Below are positions 34,620 through 43,585 of a stretch of 62,171 bases of DNA, in pieces. Source of the DNA: Brucellaceae bacterium (GTDB lineage: Bacteria > Pseudomonadota > Alphaproteobacteria > Rhizobiales > Rhizobiaceae); the NCBI GenBank assembly GCA_020637755.1, contig JACKJW010000016.1:1-62171 (forward strand), written 5' to 3'. The notes below the pieces were generated by a model. That model saw nothing but the letters and a program-made list of their open reading frames with translations, did not search any database and was not told where the DNA came from. Every line of letters begins with the position of its first letter. Positions within the stretch are counted from its first letter, which is position 1. A program made the translations under genes and the position numbers.

Positions 34620-35897
34620 ATGGCGATTGAAATCCTGACATTCGGCTGCCGCCTCAACACCTACGAGTCGGAAGTCATGAAGCGCGAGGCGGAGGCCGCG
34701 GGCCTCGGCGCGCTTGATGGTGGAGCCATTGTCGTCAACACCTGTGCGGTGACGGCCGAAGCAGTGCGTCAGGCCCGCCAGGCCATCCGCAAGGCGCGGC
34801 GCGACAATCCCGCCGCGCGGATCATCGTTACCGGCTGCGCGGCACAGACAGAGGCGGCCACATTCGGCACCATGGACGAGGTGGACCTTGTCATCGGCAA
34901 TGACGACAAGCTGAAGGCGCAAAGCTATCGCGCGCTGCCCGAGTTCGGCATCAACGATTTCGAGAAGGTGCGCGTCAACGACATCTTTGACGTCAGCGAG
35001 AATGCGCCCCATCTCGTCGATTCCATCGAGGGGCGCGCACGCGCCTTCGTGCAGGTGCAGAACGGATGCGACCACCGCTGCACCTTCTGCATCATCCCCT
35101 ACGGACGCGGCAACTCCCGTTCGGTTCCTGCCGGTGCTGTCATCGAGCAAGTGAAGCGGCTGGTCGGAAATGGCTATCGCGAAGTGGTCCTGACCGGCGT
35201 CGATCTCACCTCGTGGGGTGCAGACCTTCCGGGCGGCCCCAGGCTCGGCCGGCTGGTGAAAACCATACTCAGCCAAGTAACTGACTTGCAGCGCTTGCGC
35301 TTGTCTTCCATCGATTCCATCGAGGCCGACGCGTTGCTGATGGAGGCGATTGCCACAGAATCCCGTCTGATGCCGCATTTCCATCTCTCGCTGCAATCGG
35401 GCGACGACATGATCCTGAAGCGCATGAAGCGGCGTCACCTGCGTGAGGACTCCATCCGTTTTTGCGAGGACGTCCGCAGCAGCCGCCCCGAAGCAGTGTT
35501 TGGCGCGGACCTGATCGCCGGATTTCCGACCGAGACGGAAGACATGTTCGCCAACACGCTCGCGCTCGTCGGGGATTGCGGCCTGACCCACCTTCACGTC
35601 TTTCCGTTCTCCGCCCGGAAGGGTACGCCGGCCGCCCGCATGCCGCAGGTGGACAAGGCGGTGCGCAAGGAGCGCGCCGCACGTTTGCGCTCGGCGGGTG
35701 ACAGCGCCCACGCTGCCCATCTGGGCCGGCTGCACGGCACAAAACAAAGCATCCTCATCGAGCGCGAGGGCATCGGGCGAACGGAGGATTTCACACTGGC
35801 CCGCGTCGTGGCAGGAGAGCCGGGCACCATTGTGCCGGTCACCGTCACCGGCCATGATGGCTCCATGCTGGTGACTACACCCGCCGCGGCGGACTGA
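34620..35897 (+). CDS. mtaB: tRNA (N6-threonylcarbamoyladenosine-C2) methylthiotransferase MtaB
   Basis: 425 residues from ATG at 34620. MiaB-type organisation: N-terminal domain with cysteines in TFGCRLNTYES, VVNTCAVTAEA and TGCAAQTEA for one [4Fe-4S] cluster, then the radical SAM motif CDHRCTFCIIPYGRG for the second, and a C-terminal TRAM-like part. The GCRLN-type opening separates MtaB from MiaB. It adds a methylthio group to t6A37 in tRNAs. dapF precedes it by 83 bases and ftsY follows by 20. Confidence 0.93.
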   Translation: MAIEILTFGCRLNTYESEVMKREAEAAGLGALDGGAIVVNTCAVTAEAVRQARQAIRKARRDNPAARIIVTGCAAQTEAATFGTMDEVDLVIGNDDKLKAQSYRALPEFGINDFEKVRVNDIFDVSENAPHLVDSIEGRARAFVQVQNGCDHRCTFCIIPYGRGNSRSVPAGAVIEQVKRLVGNGYREVVLTGVDLTSWGADLPGGPRLGRLVKTILSQVTDLQRLRLSSIDSIEADALLMEAIATESRLMPHFHLSLQSGDDMILKRMKRRHLREDSIRFCEDVRSSRPEAVFGADLIAGFPTETEDMFANTLALVGDCGLTHLHVFPFSARKGTPAARMPQVDKAVRKERAARLRSAGDSAHAAHLGRLHGTKQSILIEREGIGRTEDFTLARVVAGEPGTIVPVTVTGHDGSMLVTTPAAAD

Positions 35898-35917
35898 ATT
35901 CAGGGACTATTCGGCCA

Positions 35918-37363
35918 ATGGCATTCGGATTCATCAAGAAGGTCTTTTCCTTCGGCAAGAAGGACGGAGCATCCGATGCGGCAGAGGCTGCGGCTGCACC
36001 GGCCGCGCCGATTCCCGCTGCTGAAGCCGTACCGCCTCCGGCCGATCCGGTCCCCTTGCAAACTGTCACGCCATCGGTCGCGCCCGCATCCGCCGCCCAT
36101 TCAATCGTGACGGACCCGGAACTGGAAGCTGAACTGGCCGCCGACGGCGTGTTCCAGCCGACGCCGGAAACCCGTCCCGACCTGCATGATGCGGACGGCG
36201 GCCCGGTCCATACCCCAGAGCCGCTTTCTGACGAGCCGGAACCGGTGCTGCACTCTGACAACGAGATGGCGTTTGAAACCGCGCCAGCCGAAGAGGCCGG
36301 TTGCGCACCGAACCCGGAAGAGTTCCTGCCGGATATCGCGCCGCCTCAAGCAGCACTACAAGCCGGACGTTCATCGGGAAAAGTCACCGTCTCGAAAACG
36401 GTCGAGGCACCTGCCGAGCCGCAGGCTCCGTCAGCGCCGGAAAAGCCGAAAGGCTGGTTCCAGCGCCTGACCTCCGGCCTGTCGCGCTCCTCGCAAAGCC
36501 TCACATCCGGCATTGGCGGCATCTTCACCAAGCGCAAGCTGGACGAGGACACGCTTCAGGACCTCGAAGACGTGCTCATCCAGGCCGATCTCGGCATGGA
36601 AACCGCCATGCGGATCACCGATGCCCTGTCGGCCAGCCGCTACGGCAAGGATGTCAGTGGTGAGGAGGTGCGCGCCATCATGGCCGCCGAAGTGGAAAAG
36701 GTGCTTGGCCCGGTGGCCTGCCCGCTGGAGCTGGACCTGTCGCACAAGCCGCACGTCATTCTCGTCGTCGGTGTCAACGGGACCGGCAAGACCACCACCA
36801 TCGGCAAACTGGCCGCAAAACTCACCGCTGGCGGGCTGAAAGTAACGCTGGCGGCGGGTGACACGTTCCGCGCTGCGGCCATCGAGCAGCTTCATATCTG
36901 GGGCAAGCGCACCGGCTCGCCGGTCATTTCCTCCAAGCTCGGCGCCGATGCCGCGGGGCTGGCCTATGACGCCTTTGAAAAGGCAAGGGAAGCCGGGTCC
37001 GACGTGCTCATCATCGACACGGCGGGCCGCCTGCAGAACAAGGCGGAACTGATGGAAGAACTGGCCAAGGTCGTGCGCGTGCTCGCCAAGCTCGATCCCG
37101 AGGCGCCCCACACGGTGCTCCAGACGCTCGACGCCACCACCGGCCAGAATGCCATGAGCCAGGTGGAAATCTTCCGGAATGTGGCCGGCGTCAGCGGTCT
37201 CGTCATGACCAAGCTCGACGGCACGGCGCGTGGCGGCATCCTTGTCGCCATCGCGGCAAAGTTCAAGCTGCCAGTCTGGTTCATCGGCGTCGGCGAAGGG
37301 ATCGACGATCTGGAGCCCTTCGAGGCAAGGGATTTCGCACGCGCCATTGCCGGACTTGCCTGA
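35918..37363 (+). CDS. ftsY: signal recognition particle receptor FtsY
   Basis: 481 residues. Starts MAFGFIKKVFSFGKKDG, an amphipathic membrane-targeting helix, followed by about 150 residues of Ala/Pro/Glu-rich low-complexity A domain, then the N domain (GWFQRLTSGLSRSSQSL) and GTPase G domain: GVNGTGKTTTIGKLA, GDTFRAAAIEQL, DTAGRLQNK, TKLDGTARGG. It docks SRP-ribosome complexes at the membrane. ffh, its partner, is not in this window. Confidence 0.96.
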   Translation: MAFGFIKKVFSFGKKDGASDAAEAAAAPAAPIPAAEAVPPPADPVPLQTVTPSVAPASAAHSIVTDPELEAELAADGVFQPTPETRPDLHDADGGPVHTPEPLSDEPEPVLHSDNEMAFETAPAEEAGCAPNPEEFLPDIAPPQAALQAGRSSGKVTVSKTVEAPAEPQAPSAPEKPKGWFQRLTSGLSRSSQSLTSGIGGIFTKRKLDEDTLQDLEDVLIQADLGMETAMRITDALSASRYGKDVSGEEVRAIMAAEVEKVLGPVACPLELDLSHKPHVILVVGVNGTGKTTTIGKLAAKLTAGGLKVTLAAGDTFRAAAIEQLHIWGKRTGSPVISSKLGADAAGLAYDAFEKAREAGSDVLIIDTAGRLQNKAELMEELAKVVRVLAKLDPEAPHTVLQTLDATTGQNAMSQVEIFRNVAGVSGLVMTKLDGTARGGILVAIAAKFKLPVWFIGVGEGIDDLEPFEARDFARAIAGLA

Positions 37364-37429
37364 TCCGCTGGCAATTGCGTCGGCGATCACCTAGGTGTGG
37401 GTCACAACCCGGAACACAGAGCCCCATCC

Positions 37430-38083
37430 ATGACCGATCCGCTTTTCGAGCGCGACCCCGACGACCCGAAGCGCAAGGAGATCAACCCGCTCCTCAAGCT
37501 GGCGCTGGAGCTGGGCCCGCTCATGGTCTTCTTCTTTGCCAATTCACGCGGCGAATGGCTGGCCGGGCGTTTCCCGGCGCTCACGGCGCTCGGCGGTCCG
37601 CTCTTCGTGGCCACAGCACTCTTCATGGCGGCCACGGCCGGCGCGCTCACGGCCTCCTGGCTTCTGACCCGCACCCTGCCGATCATGCCGCTGGTTTCCG
37701 GCATCATTGTCTTCGTCTTTGGCGGGCTGACGCTCTGGCTGCAGGACGAGACCTTCATCAAGATGAAGCCGACCATCATCAACACACTGTTCGGCGTGAT
37801 CCTGCTCGGCGGCTTGGCCTTCGGCAAGTCGCTTCTGGGCTATGTCTTTGATGCAGCCTTCAAGCTGGATGCGGAAGGCTGGCGCAAGCTGACGCTCCGC
37901 TGGGGGCTCTTCTTCCTGTTCCTTGCCGTGCTGAACGAGGTGGTCTGGCGCTTCTTCTCCACCGATTTCTGGGTGGCCTTCAAGGTCTGGGGCACCATGC
38001 CCGTCACCATCGCCTTCACCATCGCCCAGATGGGGCTGATCCAGCGCCATTCGCTCGAAGAGCCGGAAACGGCGGAGAAGTGA
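37430..38083 (+). CDS. yciB: YciB/IspZ family inner membrane septation protein
   Basis: 217 residues from ATG at 37430, with five or six hydrophobic helices. Family motifs: NPLLKLALELGPLMVFFFAN, IIVFVFGGLTLWLQDETFIKMKPT, and WRFFSTDFWVAFKVWG. Known as IspA/IspZ in Shigella, where loss blocks septation; it interacts with cell-envelope synthesis proteins in E. coli. It ends the dapF-mtaB-ftsY-yciB string and abuts, tail to tail, the secreted protein gene at 38084. Confidence 0.92.
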   Translation: MTDPLFERDPDDPKRKEINPLLKLALELGPLMVFFFANSRGEWLAGRFPALTALGGPLFVATALFMAATAGALTASWLLTRTLPIMPLVSGIIVFVFGGLTLWLQDETFIKMKPTIINTLFGVILLGGLAFGKSLLGYVFDAAFKLDAEGWRKLTLRWGLFFLFLAVLNEVVWRFFSTDFWVAFKVWGTMPVTIAFTIAQMGLIQRHSLEEPETAEK

Positions 38084-38536
38084 TCAGTCGAGGCTGACGC
38101 GCCGCGCCTGATAGTGCCCGCATTGGCGCCCGAGAAATGCGCCGGAGGGGCTGCGGCTTTCTGCGCAGACCCGGTAGGCATGGGTTGAGCGCGTGCCGAA
38201 CGGAACAATCACACGGATTTGCGCGGCACCGCCGGGCGCGATGACGGCGCGTGCCGGAAACACCGAGGCCTCGATCTTGCTGCCGTCACCGCCATCGACC
38301 GAAAAAACCCGCACCACCTTGGCGGCGCCGGCATTGGCGCTGGTCAGGTCGATCCCGGAAGCATTGGCAAAACTGACAAGGTTGGCTTGCACCGGAAACA
38401 GCGCGGTCTGTCCGCGCGCTGGCACGGTGCCGGAAAACTCCACCCGGCCTGAAGCCGCTCCGGCCGTGGCGGTGGCCGACAGCACCAGCATGGCCGTCTG
38501 GACCATCACCGCACCTGTCCGCCACATGCCCGTCAT
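38084..38536 (-). CDS. secreted protein of unknown function downstream of ccm genes
   Basis: 150 residues with a signal peptide (hydrophobic residues about 8-28, ending ATAGAAS). The mature part has a beta-sandwich look (RVEFSGTVPARGQTALFPV, IAPGGAAQIRVIVPFGTRS) and two cysteines near the C-terminus (YRVCAES, RQCGHYQ), likely a disulfide. No family recognised. It is on the same strand as the ccm operon and Nudix gene, 160 bases after the latter. Confidence 0.65.
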   Translation of the reverse strand: MTGMWRTGAVMVQTAMLVLSATATAGAASGRVEFSGTVPARGQTALFPVQANLVSFANASGIDLTSANAGAAKVVRVFSVDGGDGSKIEASVFPARAVIAPGGAAQIRVIVPFGTRSTHAYRVCAESRSPSGAFLGRQCGHYQARRVSLD

Positions 38537-38695
38537 CCTGCCTCCGCCCGATCATGGTTAATACGCCATTAACCTGTCGCTGTGCGGGTAGCGATGCAAG
38601 ACATGTGCCGGGCAAAAGCGGCCGGCAAACGGTGGATAATCCCCTTTCTGGACAGGGAGCCTGTGCCCGGACGAAACACCGGGCCGGACGCGACG

Positions 38696-39238
38696 CTATT
38701 CCGTCCCTGCCGCCGTCTCGCCAGGCGGGTTGAAGAAGGGCGGGCTGGCGCGGCCCTCCTGTACGGCCCTTTCGGCAGCCAGCATCCAGTGCACCGTCGG
38801 AAAGGCGATCTCACCCAGCGGAATCTCGTCCCAGCCGAACATTGCCACCTCGAGGCTTTCGGGCCCTGCCGCGACCTGGGGGTTCGCCAGAACCGCACGG
38901 TAGATGAGTTGCACCTGACTGATGCGTGGCACCGAATAGACCGCCAGAAGCCCCTCGATGCGAATGGAAGCGCAAGCCTCTTCCTGCGCCTCGCGCGCAG
39001 CCCCCTGCTCCGGCGTCTCGCCCAGTTCCATGTAGCCAGCGGGAACCGTCCAGAACCCCTTGCGCGGCTCGATGGCGCGTCGGCACATCAGGATCCTGCC
39101 CTCATGGCGCACCACGGAACCGACCACGATCTTCGGGTTCTTGTAGTCGATGAAACCGCAATGGCCGCAGACATCGCGGGCAAGCGTGTCGCCATCGGGG
39201 ATCGCACGGTCAAAGGAGACAGGCAGCGGCATCTTCAT
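38696..39238 (-). CDS. Nudix hydrolase with N-terminal zinc-binding Cys pair
   Basis: 180 residues. N-terminal CGHCGFIDYKNPKIVVGSVV gives a single CxxC pair as in NADH-pyrophosphatase-like Nudix proteins. The Nudix box is GYMELGETPEQGAAREAQEE followed by ACA; all Glu ligands are present, with Cys in place of the usual Gly at the penultimate place. It should hydrolyse a nucleoside diphosphate linked to another group, substrate unknown. It begins 17 bases after the ccmG stop and is probably in the same transcript. Confidence 0.88.
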   Translation of the reverse strand: MKMPLPVSFDRAIPDGDTLARDVCGHCGFIDYKNPKIVVGSVVRHEGRILMCRRAIEPRKGFWTVPAGYMELGETPEQGAAREAQEEACASIRIEGLLAVYSVPRISQVQLIYRAVLANPQVAAGPESLEVAMFGWDEIPLGEIAFPTVHWMLAAERAVQEGRASPPFFNPPGETAAGTE

Positions 39239-39255
39239 GCCGCCAATCTAGCGCA

Positions 39256-39837
39256 TCAGCTTCCCGCCGCCAGCGCCTTTTCCACTTCCGGCATCAGGCC
39301 GTTGGTCACGATATCCGGCGTGAATGGCCCGGTCTGCTTCCACAGGATCGTGCCGTCGCGGCCGACCAGGTAGCTCTCCGGCACACCATAGACACCCCAG
39401 TTGATCGACGCGCGGCCGTTTTCGTCTGCGCCAAGCACCGCGAACGGATTGCCGAGATCACCGAGGAATTTCCGCGCATTCTCCGGCTTGTCCTTGTAAT
39501 TGAGCCCGGCGAGCACAAACCGCCCGTCCTTGGCAAGTTCCATGAGCAGCGGATGTTCGGAACGGCACGGCACGCACCAGGATGCCCAGACATTGACCAA
39601 CGTGACCTTCCCCTTCAGGTCCGCGCTGTTGAACGGCGGCAGGTCGATGCCTTCGATCGCCGGCAGGTTCGTTTCCGGTGCCTGCGTTCCGATCAGCGCG
39701 GAAGGGACGATGGAGGTGTCGCCACCGGCCAGCAGCTGTTTCAGGAACACACCGGCCAGCGCCGTGAAAATCACCAGCGGCAGGATCACCAGCCACAGGC
39801 GGGGGCGGGTTTCGGTTTCTTGATTGTCGTCGCTCAT
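39256..39837 (-). CDS. ccmG: CcmG/DsbE thiol:disulfide interchange protein
   Basis: 193 residues: N-terminal membrane anchor (LWLVILPLVIFTALAGVFL), then a periplasmic thioredoxin fold with active-site WCVPC (Cys88, Cys91) in NVWASWCVPCRSEHP, and the GVYGVPESYLVGRDG segment with the cis-Pro. It keeps apocytochrome c cysteines reduced for heme ligation. It is the fifth gene of ccmABCDG; its ATG lies 7 bases after the ccmD stop. Confidence 0.95.
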   Translation of the reverse strand: MSDDNQETETRPRLWLVILPLVIFTALAGVFLKQLLAGGDTSIVPSALIGTQAPETNLPAIEGIDLPPFNSADLKGKVTLVNVWASWCVPCRSEHPLLMELAKDGRFVLAGLNYKDKPENARKFLGDLGNPFAVLGADENGRASINWGVYGVPESYLVGRDGTILWKQTGPFTPDIVTNGLMPEVEKALAAGS

Positions 39838-39844
39838 GGGAGCC

Positions 39845-40000
39845 TCACGCCTCTTGCGCGCGGCGCTTCACGCCGCGCGATTCCAGCTCCGCCAGCTCGC
39901 GGCGGCGGCCCGCCATGTCGGCCCGGATCCAGACGGCGAGGCCGCCAATCACCAGTACGGAGATGGCATAGGCAGCAAACACATAGGCGTCGTGATTCAT
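39845..40000 (-). CDS. ccmD: heme exporter protein CcmD
   Basis: 51 residues: MNHDAYVFAAYAISVLVIGG then WIRADMAGRRRELAELE. One hydrophobic helix followed by a basic cytoplasmic tail is the standard CcmD form. CcmD joins CcmABC and helps release holo-CcmE. It lies between ccmC (11 bases) and ccmG (7 bases). The short length and position decide the call. Confidence 0.92.
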   Translation of the reverse strand: MNHDAYVFAAYAISVLVIGGLAVWIRADMAGRRRELAELESRGVKRRAQEA

Positions 40001-40011
40001 GGCGCGGTTCC

Positions 40012-40791
40012 TCAGCGGTCGGCCCGGCGCGCGGCGATGCGGCGCATGACGATCACCCGGCGGCGCCAGATTTCGGTGCGCATGGCCATCAGGTGCAACG
40101 CGAAGAACAACACGGTGAAGCCGAGCGCCATGGTCATCAGCGGCCAGAGCAGTGAAGCGTGGATGGTCGGCCCGCCCATGCGGAACACAGCCGCCGGCTG
40201 GTGCAGCGTGTTCCACCAATCGACCGAGAACTTGATGATGGGCACATTGATGAAGCCGACCAGCGTGACAATGGCCGCCGCACGCGCCGCCTTGACCGGG
40301 TCATCCATCGCCCGTGTCAGCGCGATCACGCCGAGATACATCAGGAACAACACGAAGACCGAGGTCAGCCGCGCATCCCACACCCACCACGTGCCCCACA
40401 TGGGCTTGCCCCAGATGGAGCCGGTGACCAGCGCGAGAAAGGTGAAGGCCGCGCCGATGGGCGCCGCCGCCTTGGCCGAGACATCAGCCAGCGGATGCTT
40501 CCAGACCAGCGTGCCGATGGAGGAAACGGCCATCACCGAGTAGCACATCATCGACAGCCAGGCGAAGGGCACATGGATGTACATGATCCGCACCGTGATG
40601 CCCTGCTGGTAATCTTCCGGCGCGGTGAACCCCATATAGAGGCCCGCCGCCAGCAGCAGCATGGCAATGCCGGTCAGCCACGGGATCAGCCGGTCGGCGA
40701 TCTGGATGAAGCGCGTCGGATTGGCCAGCCGGGAAAACCAGCCGGGCTGCTTGGCGCTGATGCTCTGTGTCTCGCTCATGGGCTTTTCCAT
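40012..40791 (-). CDS. ccmC: heme exporter protein CcmC
   Basis: 259 residues from ATG at 40791 (another ATG four codons later, at 40779, is possible; GGAAGGGG and GGAAAAG precede them respectively). Six hydrophobic helices and the Trp-rich heme-handling motif WGTWWVWDARLTS are present, with conserved periplasmic histidines (YIHVPFAW, ALHLMAMR). CcmC presents heme to CcmE at the outer face of the membrane. Third gene of the operon. Confidence 0.95.
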   Translation of the reverse strand: MEKPMSETQSISAKQPGWFSRLANPTRFIQIADRLIPWLTGIAMLLLAAGLYMGFTAPEDYQQGITVRIMYIHVPFAWLSMMCYSVMAVSSIGTLVWKHPLADVSAKAAAPIGAAFTFLALVTGSIWGKPMWGTWWVWDARLTSVFVLFLMYLGVIALTRAMDDPVKAARAAAIVTLVGFINVPIIKFSVDWWNTLHQPAAVFRMGGPTIHASLLWPLMTMALGFTVLFFALHLMAMRTEIWRRRVIVMRRIAARRADR

Positions 40792-40863
40792 AGCCTGTCG
40801 GCACCCCTTCCGCAATTGACCGGCATCAAGCAGCAGGCCACGGCTGCGTCAACGGGTGCCGCG

Positions 40864-41529
40864 TCAGTCCGTCCCGCCCTTCAAGGCCGCAGCGGCCGAA
40901 ACGGGCCCGAGCACGGCGAAGAAGATGGTCAGCGCACTCATGATCAGGAACGGCGCCCAGAACGGGTCCGGGTCATTCACCGCTCCATAGGAGGCAGAAA
41001 CACCGAAAATGAGCACGGGAATGACGAAAGGCAGGATCAGCACCGAGACCAGCAACCCGCCACGAGGCAGGGCCACCGCGACTGCCGCGCCGACCGCGCC
41101 GATGAAGGTGATGGCGGGCGTGCCGGCGGCCAGCGTCAGCGTTGCCGCCCCGATCCCAACCGGCGTCATGTTCATGAACAGCCCGAGCAGCGGCGCGGCC
41201 ACCACCAGCGGCAGCACGCTCGCCGTCCAGTGGGCCAGGCACTTGACCAGCACCGTCAGCGCCACCATGTGCCGCTCGCCATTCATCAGCAGGATATCCA
41301 GCGACCCGTCCTCCCGGTCGGCCTGGAACAGCCGGTCGAGGCCGAGAAGCGCTGCGAGCAGCGCGCCGATCCACAGGATCGCCGGTCCGATCCTGGCGAG
41401 CAGGTTGAGGTCCGGCCCCACACCGAACGGGATCACCGACACCACGGTCAGGTAGAACAGCAGGCCGACCAGTGCACCGCCACCGGCCCGCACGCCAAGT
41501 TTCAGGTCGCGGACAAACAGGGCCAGCAT
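40864..41529 (-). CDS. ccmB: heme exporter protein CcmB
   Basis: 221 residues with about six hydrophobic helices. The opening LFVRDLKLGVRAGGGALVGL and the RLFQADREDGSLDILL segment are the CcmB signatures. It is the membrane partner of the CcmA ATPase; together they drive release of holo-CcmE. Its ATG overlaps the ccmA stop (TGATG). Confidence 0.95.
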   Translation of the reverse strand: MLALFVRDLKLGVRAGGGALVGLLFYLTVVSVIPFGVGPDLNLLARIGPAILWIGALLAALLGLDRLFQADREDGSLDILLMNGERHMVALTVLVKCLAHWTASVLPLVVAAPLLGLFMNMTPVGIGAATLTLAAGTPAITFIGAVGAAVAVALPRGGLLVSVLILPFVIPVLIFGVSASYGAVNDPDPFWAPFLIMSALTIFFAVLGPVSAAAALKGGTD

Positions 41530-42137
41530 CAGACATGCTCCCCCATGTCGAAACTGCGCACAGTGTCGAGCCCGAGCGGGATATGCGTGGCCGCGACGAT
41601 GATGCCGCCATCCTCCATATGCGCCTTCATGAGCTCGGCGAACTGCTGTTCTGACGCCTTGTCGAGACCGGCGGTCGGCTCATCCAGCAGCCAGACCGGA
41701 CGCCAGGAAACCAGCAGCTTGGCGATGGCGATGCGCCGCCGCTGCCCGGTTGAGAGATAGCCGAAAGGAAGATGACCGATCGTCTCCAACCCCACCATCT
41801 CCAGTGCTTCCGGGATGGTCAGGTGAGCTTCGCCATTGAAGTCCTGCCAGAAGGCGAGGTTTTCGGCGACGCTCAGCGCCGGTTTCATCGCGTTCTGGTG
41901 ACCGAGATAGTGGGTGGCCGCGGCCACGTCCGGAAACTCTTCCGTCGCGCCCTCCAGCACGATCTCGCCCTCTGCCGGTTCGAGAAGCCCTGCAAGGATG
42001 CGCAGAAAGGTCGATTTGCCAGACCCGTTGGCACCGGTGATGATCAGGCCTTCACCTTCGCCAAGCGAGACGTTGACGCCGGAGAATATGATTTCGCCGC
42101 CGCGTTCCCCGGCCACGTTGCGCGCTTCCAGCCGCAT
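41529..42137 (-). CDS. ccmA: cytochrome c biogenesis ATP-binding protein CcmA
   Basis: 202 residues, a short ABC ATPase: Walker A GANGSGKST, Q-loop LGHQNAMKP, signature LSTGQRRRIAIAKL, Walker B VWLLDEPTAGLD and H-loop AATHIPLG. The LSTGQ form and the neighbours give CcmA. GGAGGATCAA precedes the ATG. It is the first gene of ccmABCDG. In many rhizobia acnA lies divergently upstream; here it is absent. Confidence 0.95.
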   Translation of the reverse strand: MRLEARNVAGERGGEIIFSGVNVSLGEGEGLIITGANGSGKSTFLRILAGLLEPAEGEIVLEGATEEFPDVAAATHYLGHQNAMKPALSVAENLAFWQDFNGEAHLTIPEALEMVGLETIGHLPFGYLSTGQRRRIAIAKLLVSWRPVWLLDEPTAGLDKASEQQFAELMKAHMEDGGIIVAATHIPLGLDTVRSFDMGEHV

Positions 42138-42469
42138 TTGATCCTCCGTCTCCCGGCCTGCCTGTGAAGCCTATAGAGCCATTTGGATGCAACGCAAAAT
42201 TCAATCGGGCAAGAATCTGGAAATGGAGTGTACAGCCTCCATGTCGGGAGGACCCCGCACCGGCAAACGGTGCGCGAGACGTACCTGGCGCCCGACCGGG
42301 ATCGTCTTGAACAAACATGCTATCCGCCGGTCCTTTCAGATGTCGGGGTCAGCCCGATCGCCAATTGACGCCACGTTCACACCTTTCACCCCATCGTGAC
42401 TTCCCCTTGAACCCTGCACATTCCTATGATGCGGGCCATGAAACGCACTCCGAGGGGCCGGAGACCACG
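42138..42469. other. intergenic region between ccmA and DUF1223 gene
   Basis: 332 bases between divergent genes. It holds the candidate ccmA promoter (42170-42197), a 6-bp hairpin (42257-42262 with 42268-42273), and no coding sequence I can support; a 70-codon plus-strand frame at 42187 has no recognisable features. Confidence 0.6.
42170..42197 (-). promoter_or_regulatory. putative promoter of the ccm operon
   Basis: Minus-strand TTGCGT (42192-42197) and TATAGG (42170-42175) are 16 bases apart and end 33 bases before the ccmA ATG. By eye only. Confidence 0.4.
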
Positions 42470-43219
42470 ATGAAAAGACACGTCGCAAGGGCACTGGCGC
42501 TGGCCGCTGCCTGCATCCTCACCAGTCAGGCCGCCATGGCTGCCGAAAAACCGGCAACCGTGATCGAGCTCTTCACGAGCCAGGGCTGCAATTCCTGCCC
42601 GAAGGCCGACATGCTGTTCGGCGAACTGGCAGACCGCGACGACATTGTCGCACTCGCCTATCACGTCGACTATTGGGACTACCTCGGTTGGAAGGACACG
42701 CTGGCACGGCCTGAAAACGTGATCCGGCAGGAAAGCTACCGAAAGGCGCTCCGCGCCAGTTCCAAATACACGCCGCAGCTCATCGTCAACGGAACGCAGC
42801 ACACCATCGGGTCGGACCGCCGCGCGGTCGAAGCGCTCATCAGCAACACGCCCCCCGCCGGTGACCGCGTCGCCGTCTCCATGAAGGTCGAGGGCCAGAA
42901 TATCATTATCACCGCGGGCGATGCCGCTGGCCCCGAACGCGAGGCCAACCTCGTGCTGGCCTATCTCGGAAAACCCGAAACCGTCGCCGTCGGGCGCGGC
43001 GAGAACCGCGGGCGCACGCTCACCTACCACAATCCGGTGCGTGATTTCACGACGCTCGGCATGTGGCACGGCGAGGCCATGCGCATCGAGATCCCGCTGA
43101 GCGAATTTGCCATGCATGATGCCGGCGGCTGCGCGGTCCTGCTTCAGAAAGTGTCCTACGGTGAGCCCGGTGCCGTTCTCGGCGCAGCCAAATGGAGCTT
43201 TAAAAAAGCCGGCCTGTAA
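42470..43219 (+). CDS. DUF1223 secreted thioredoxin-like protein
   Basis: 249 residues from ATG at 42470. Signal peptide (ALALAAACILTSQAAMA), then the DUF1223 opening TVIELFTSQGCNSCPKAD with a CxxC pair, HVDYWDYLGWKDTLA, and YTPQLIVNG, a thioredoxin-type strand with cis-Pro. The last cysteine is in AGGCAVLLQ. The fold and CxxC suggest a periplasmic thiol redox role, which is inference; the family is uncharacterised. Located next to, and divergent from, the cytochrome c maturation operon. Confidence 0.9.
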   Translation: MKRHVARALALAAACILTSQAAMAAEKPATVIELFTSQGCNSCPKADMLFGELADRDDIVALAYHVDYWDYLGWKDTLARPENVIRQESYRKALRASSKYTPQLIVNGTQHTIGSDRRAVEALISNTPPAGDRVAVSMKVEGQNIIITAGDAAGPEREANLVLAYLGKPETVAVGRGENRGRTLTYHNPVRDFTTLGMWHGEAMRIEIPLSEFAMHDAGGCAVLLQKVSYGEPGAVLGAAKWSFKKAGL

Positions 43220-43227
43220 CCGGCTTT
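43205..43227 (+). terminator. weak terminator overlapping the DUF1223 stop codon
   Basis: An 8-bp stem (43205-43212 with 43220-43227) has the stop codon in its loop. The T run is short (TTT), so termination strength is doubtful. Confidence 0.4.
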
Positions 43228-43585
43228 CCCGGTGCACAGGCCGGCGATTGCCCGGACTTGCGGCCCCACCGACCGTACGCAACGGGAGTGGACTGGACAG
43301 GCCGGATGCCACCCCATGGGCGGGGGGCTAGGGGTGATGAGGCGGGACCCGGCCGTTCCGTCTCAGGCAACGGCGGGATGTTCTGGGCCCATTGAGGCGC
43401 GGGTTTGTCTGAAAAAGGGCAACGAAAAGGCAAACCGCCAGGCACCGGTCACTTTGCCTTTCATCTTGTGTCATCACGTCATGTTGCGTTGCAAAAGCGA
43501 GCAACCCGGCACGCTCTCATCGGTGCTTGCAATTGAGGGCCAATCACGTCACGCTCCTGCCACATGCTCCAGCCGGGAACGCGCA
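43228..43585. other. intergenic region before DUF2794 gene
   Basis: About 360 bases. No gene, strong repeat or clear promoter seen; the open frame crossing it in phase with the DUF2794 gene lacks coding character. Confidence 0.5.

Noticed and set aside
42187..42399. 70-codon plus-strand ORF between ccmA and DUF1223.
   Set aside because: Basic low-information sequence, no ribosome site, spans the probable ccm promoter.
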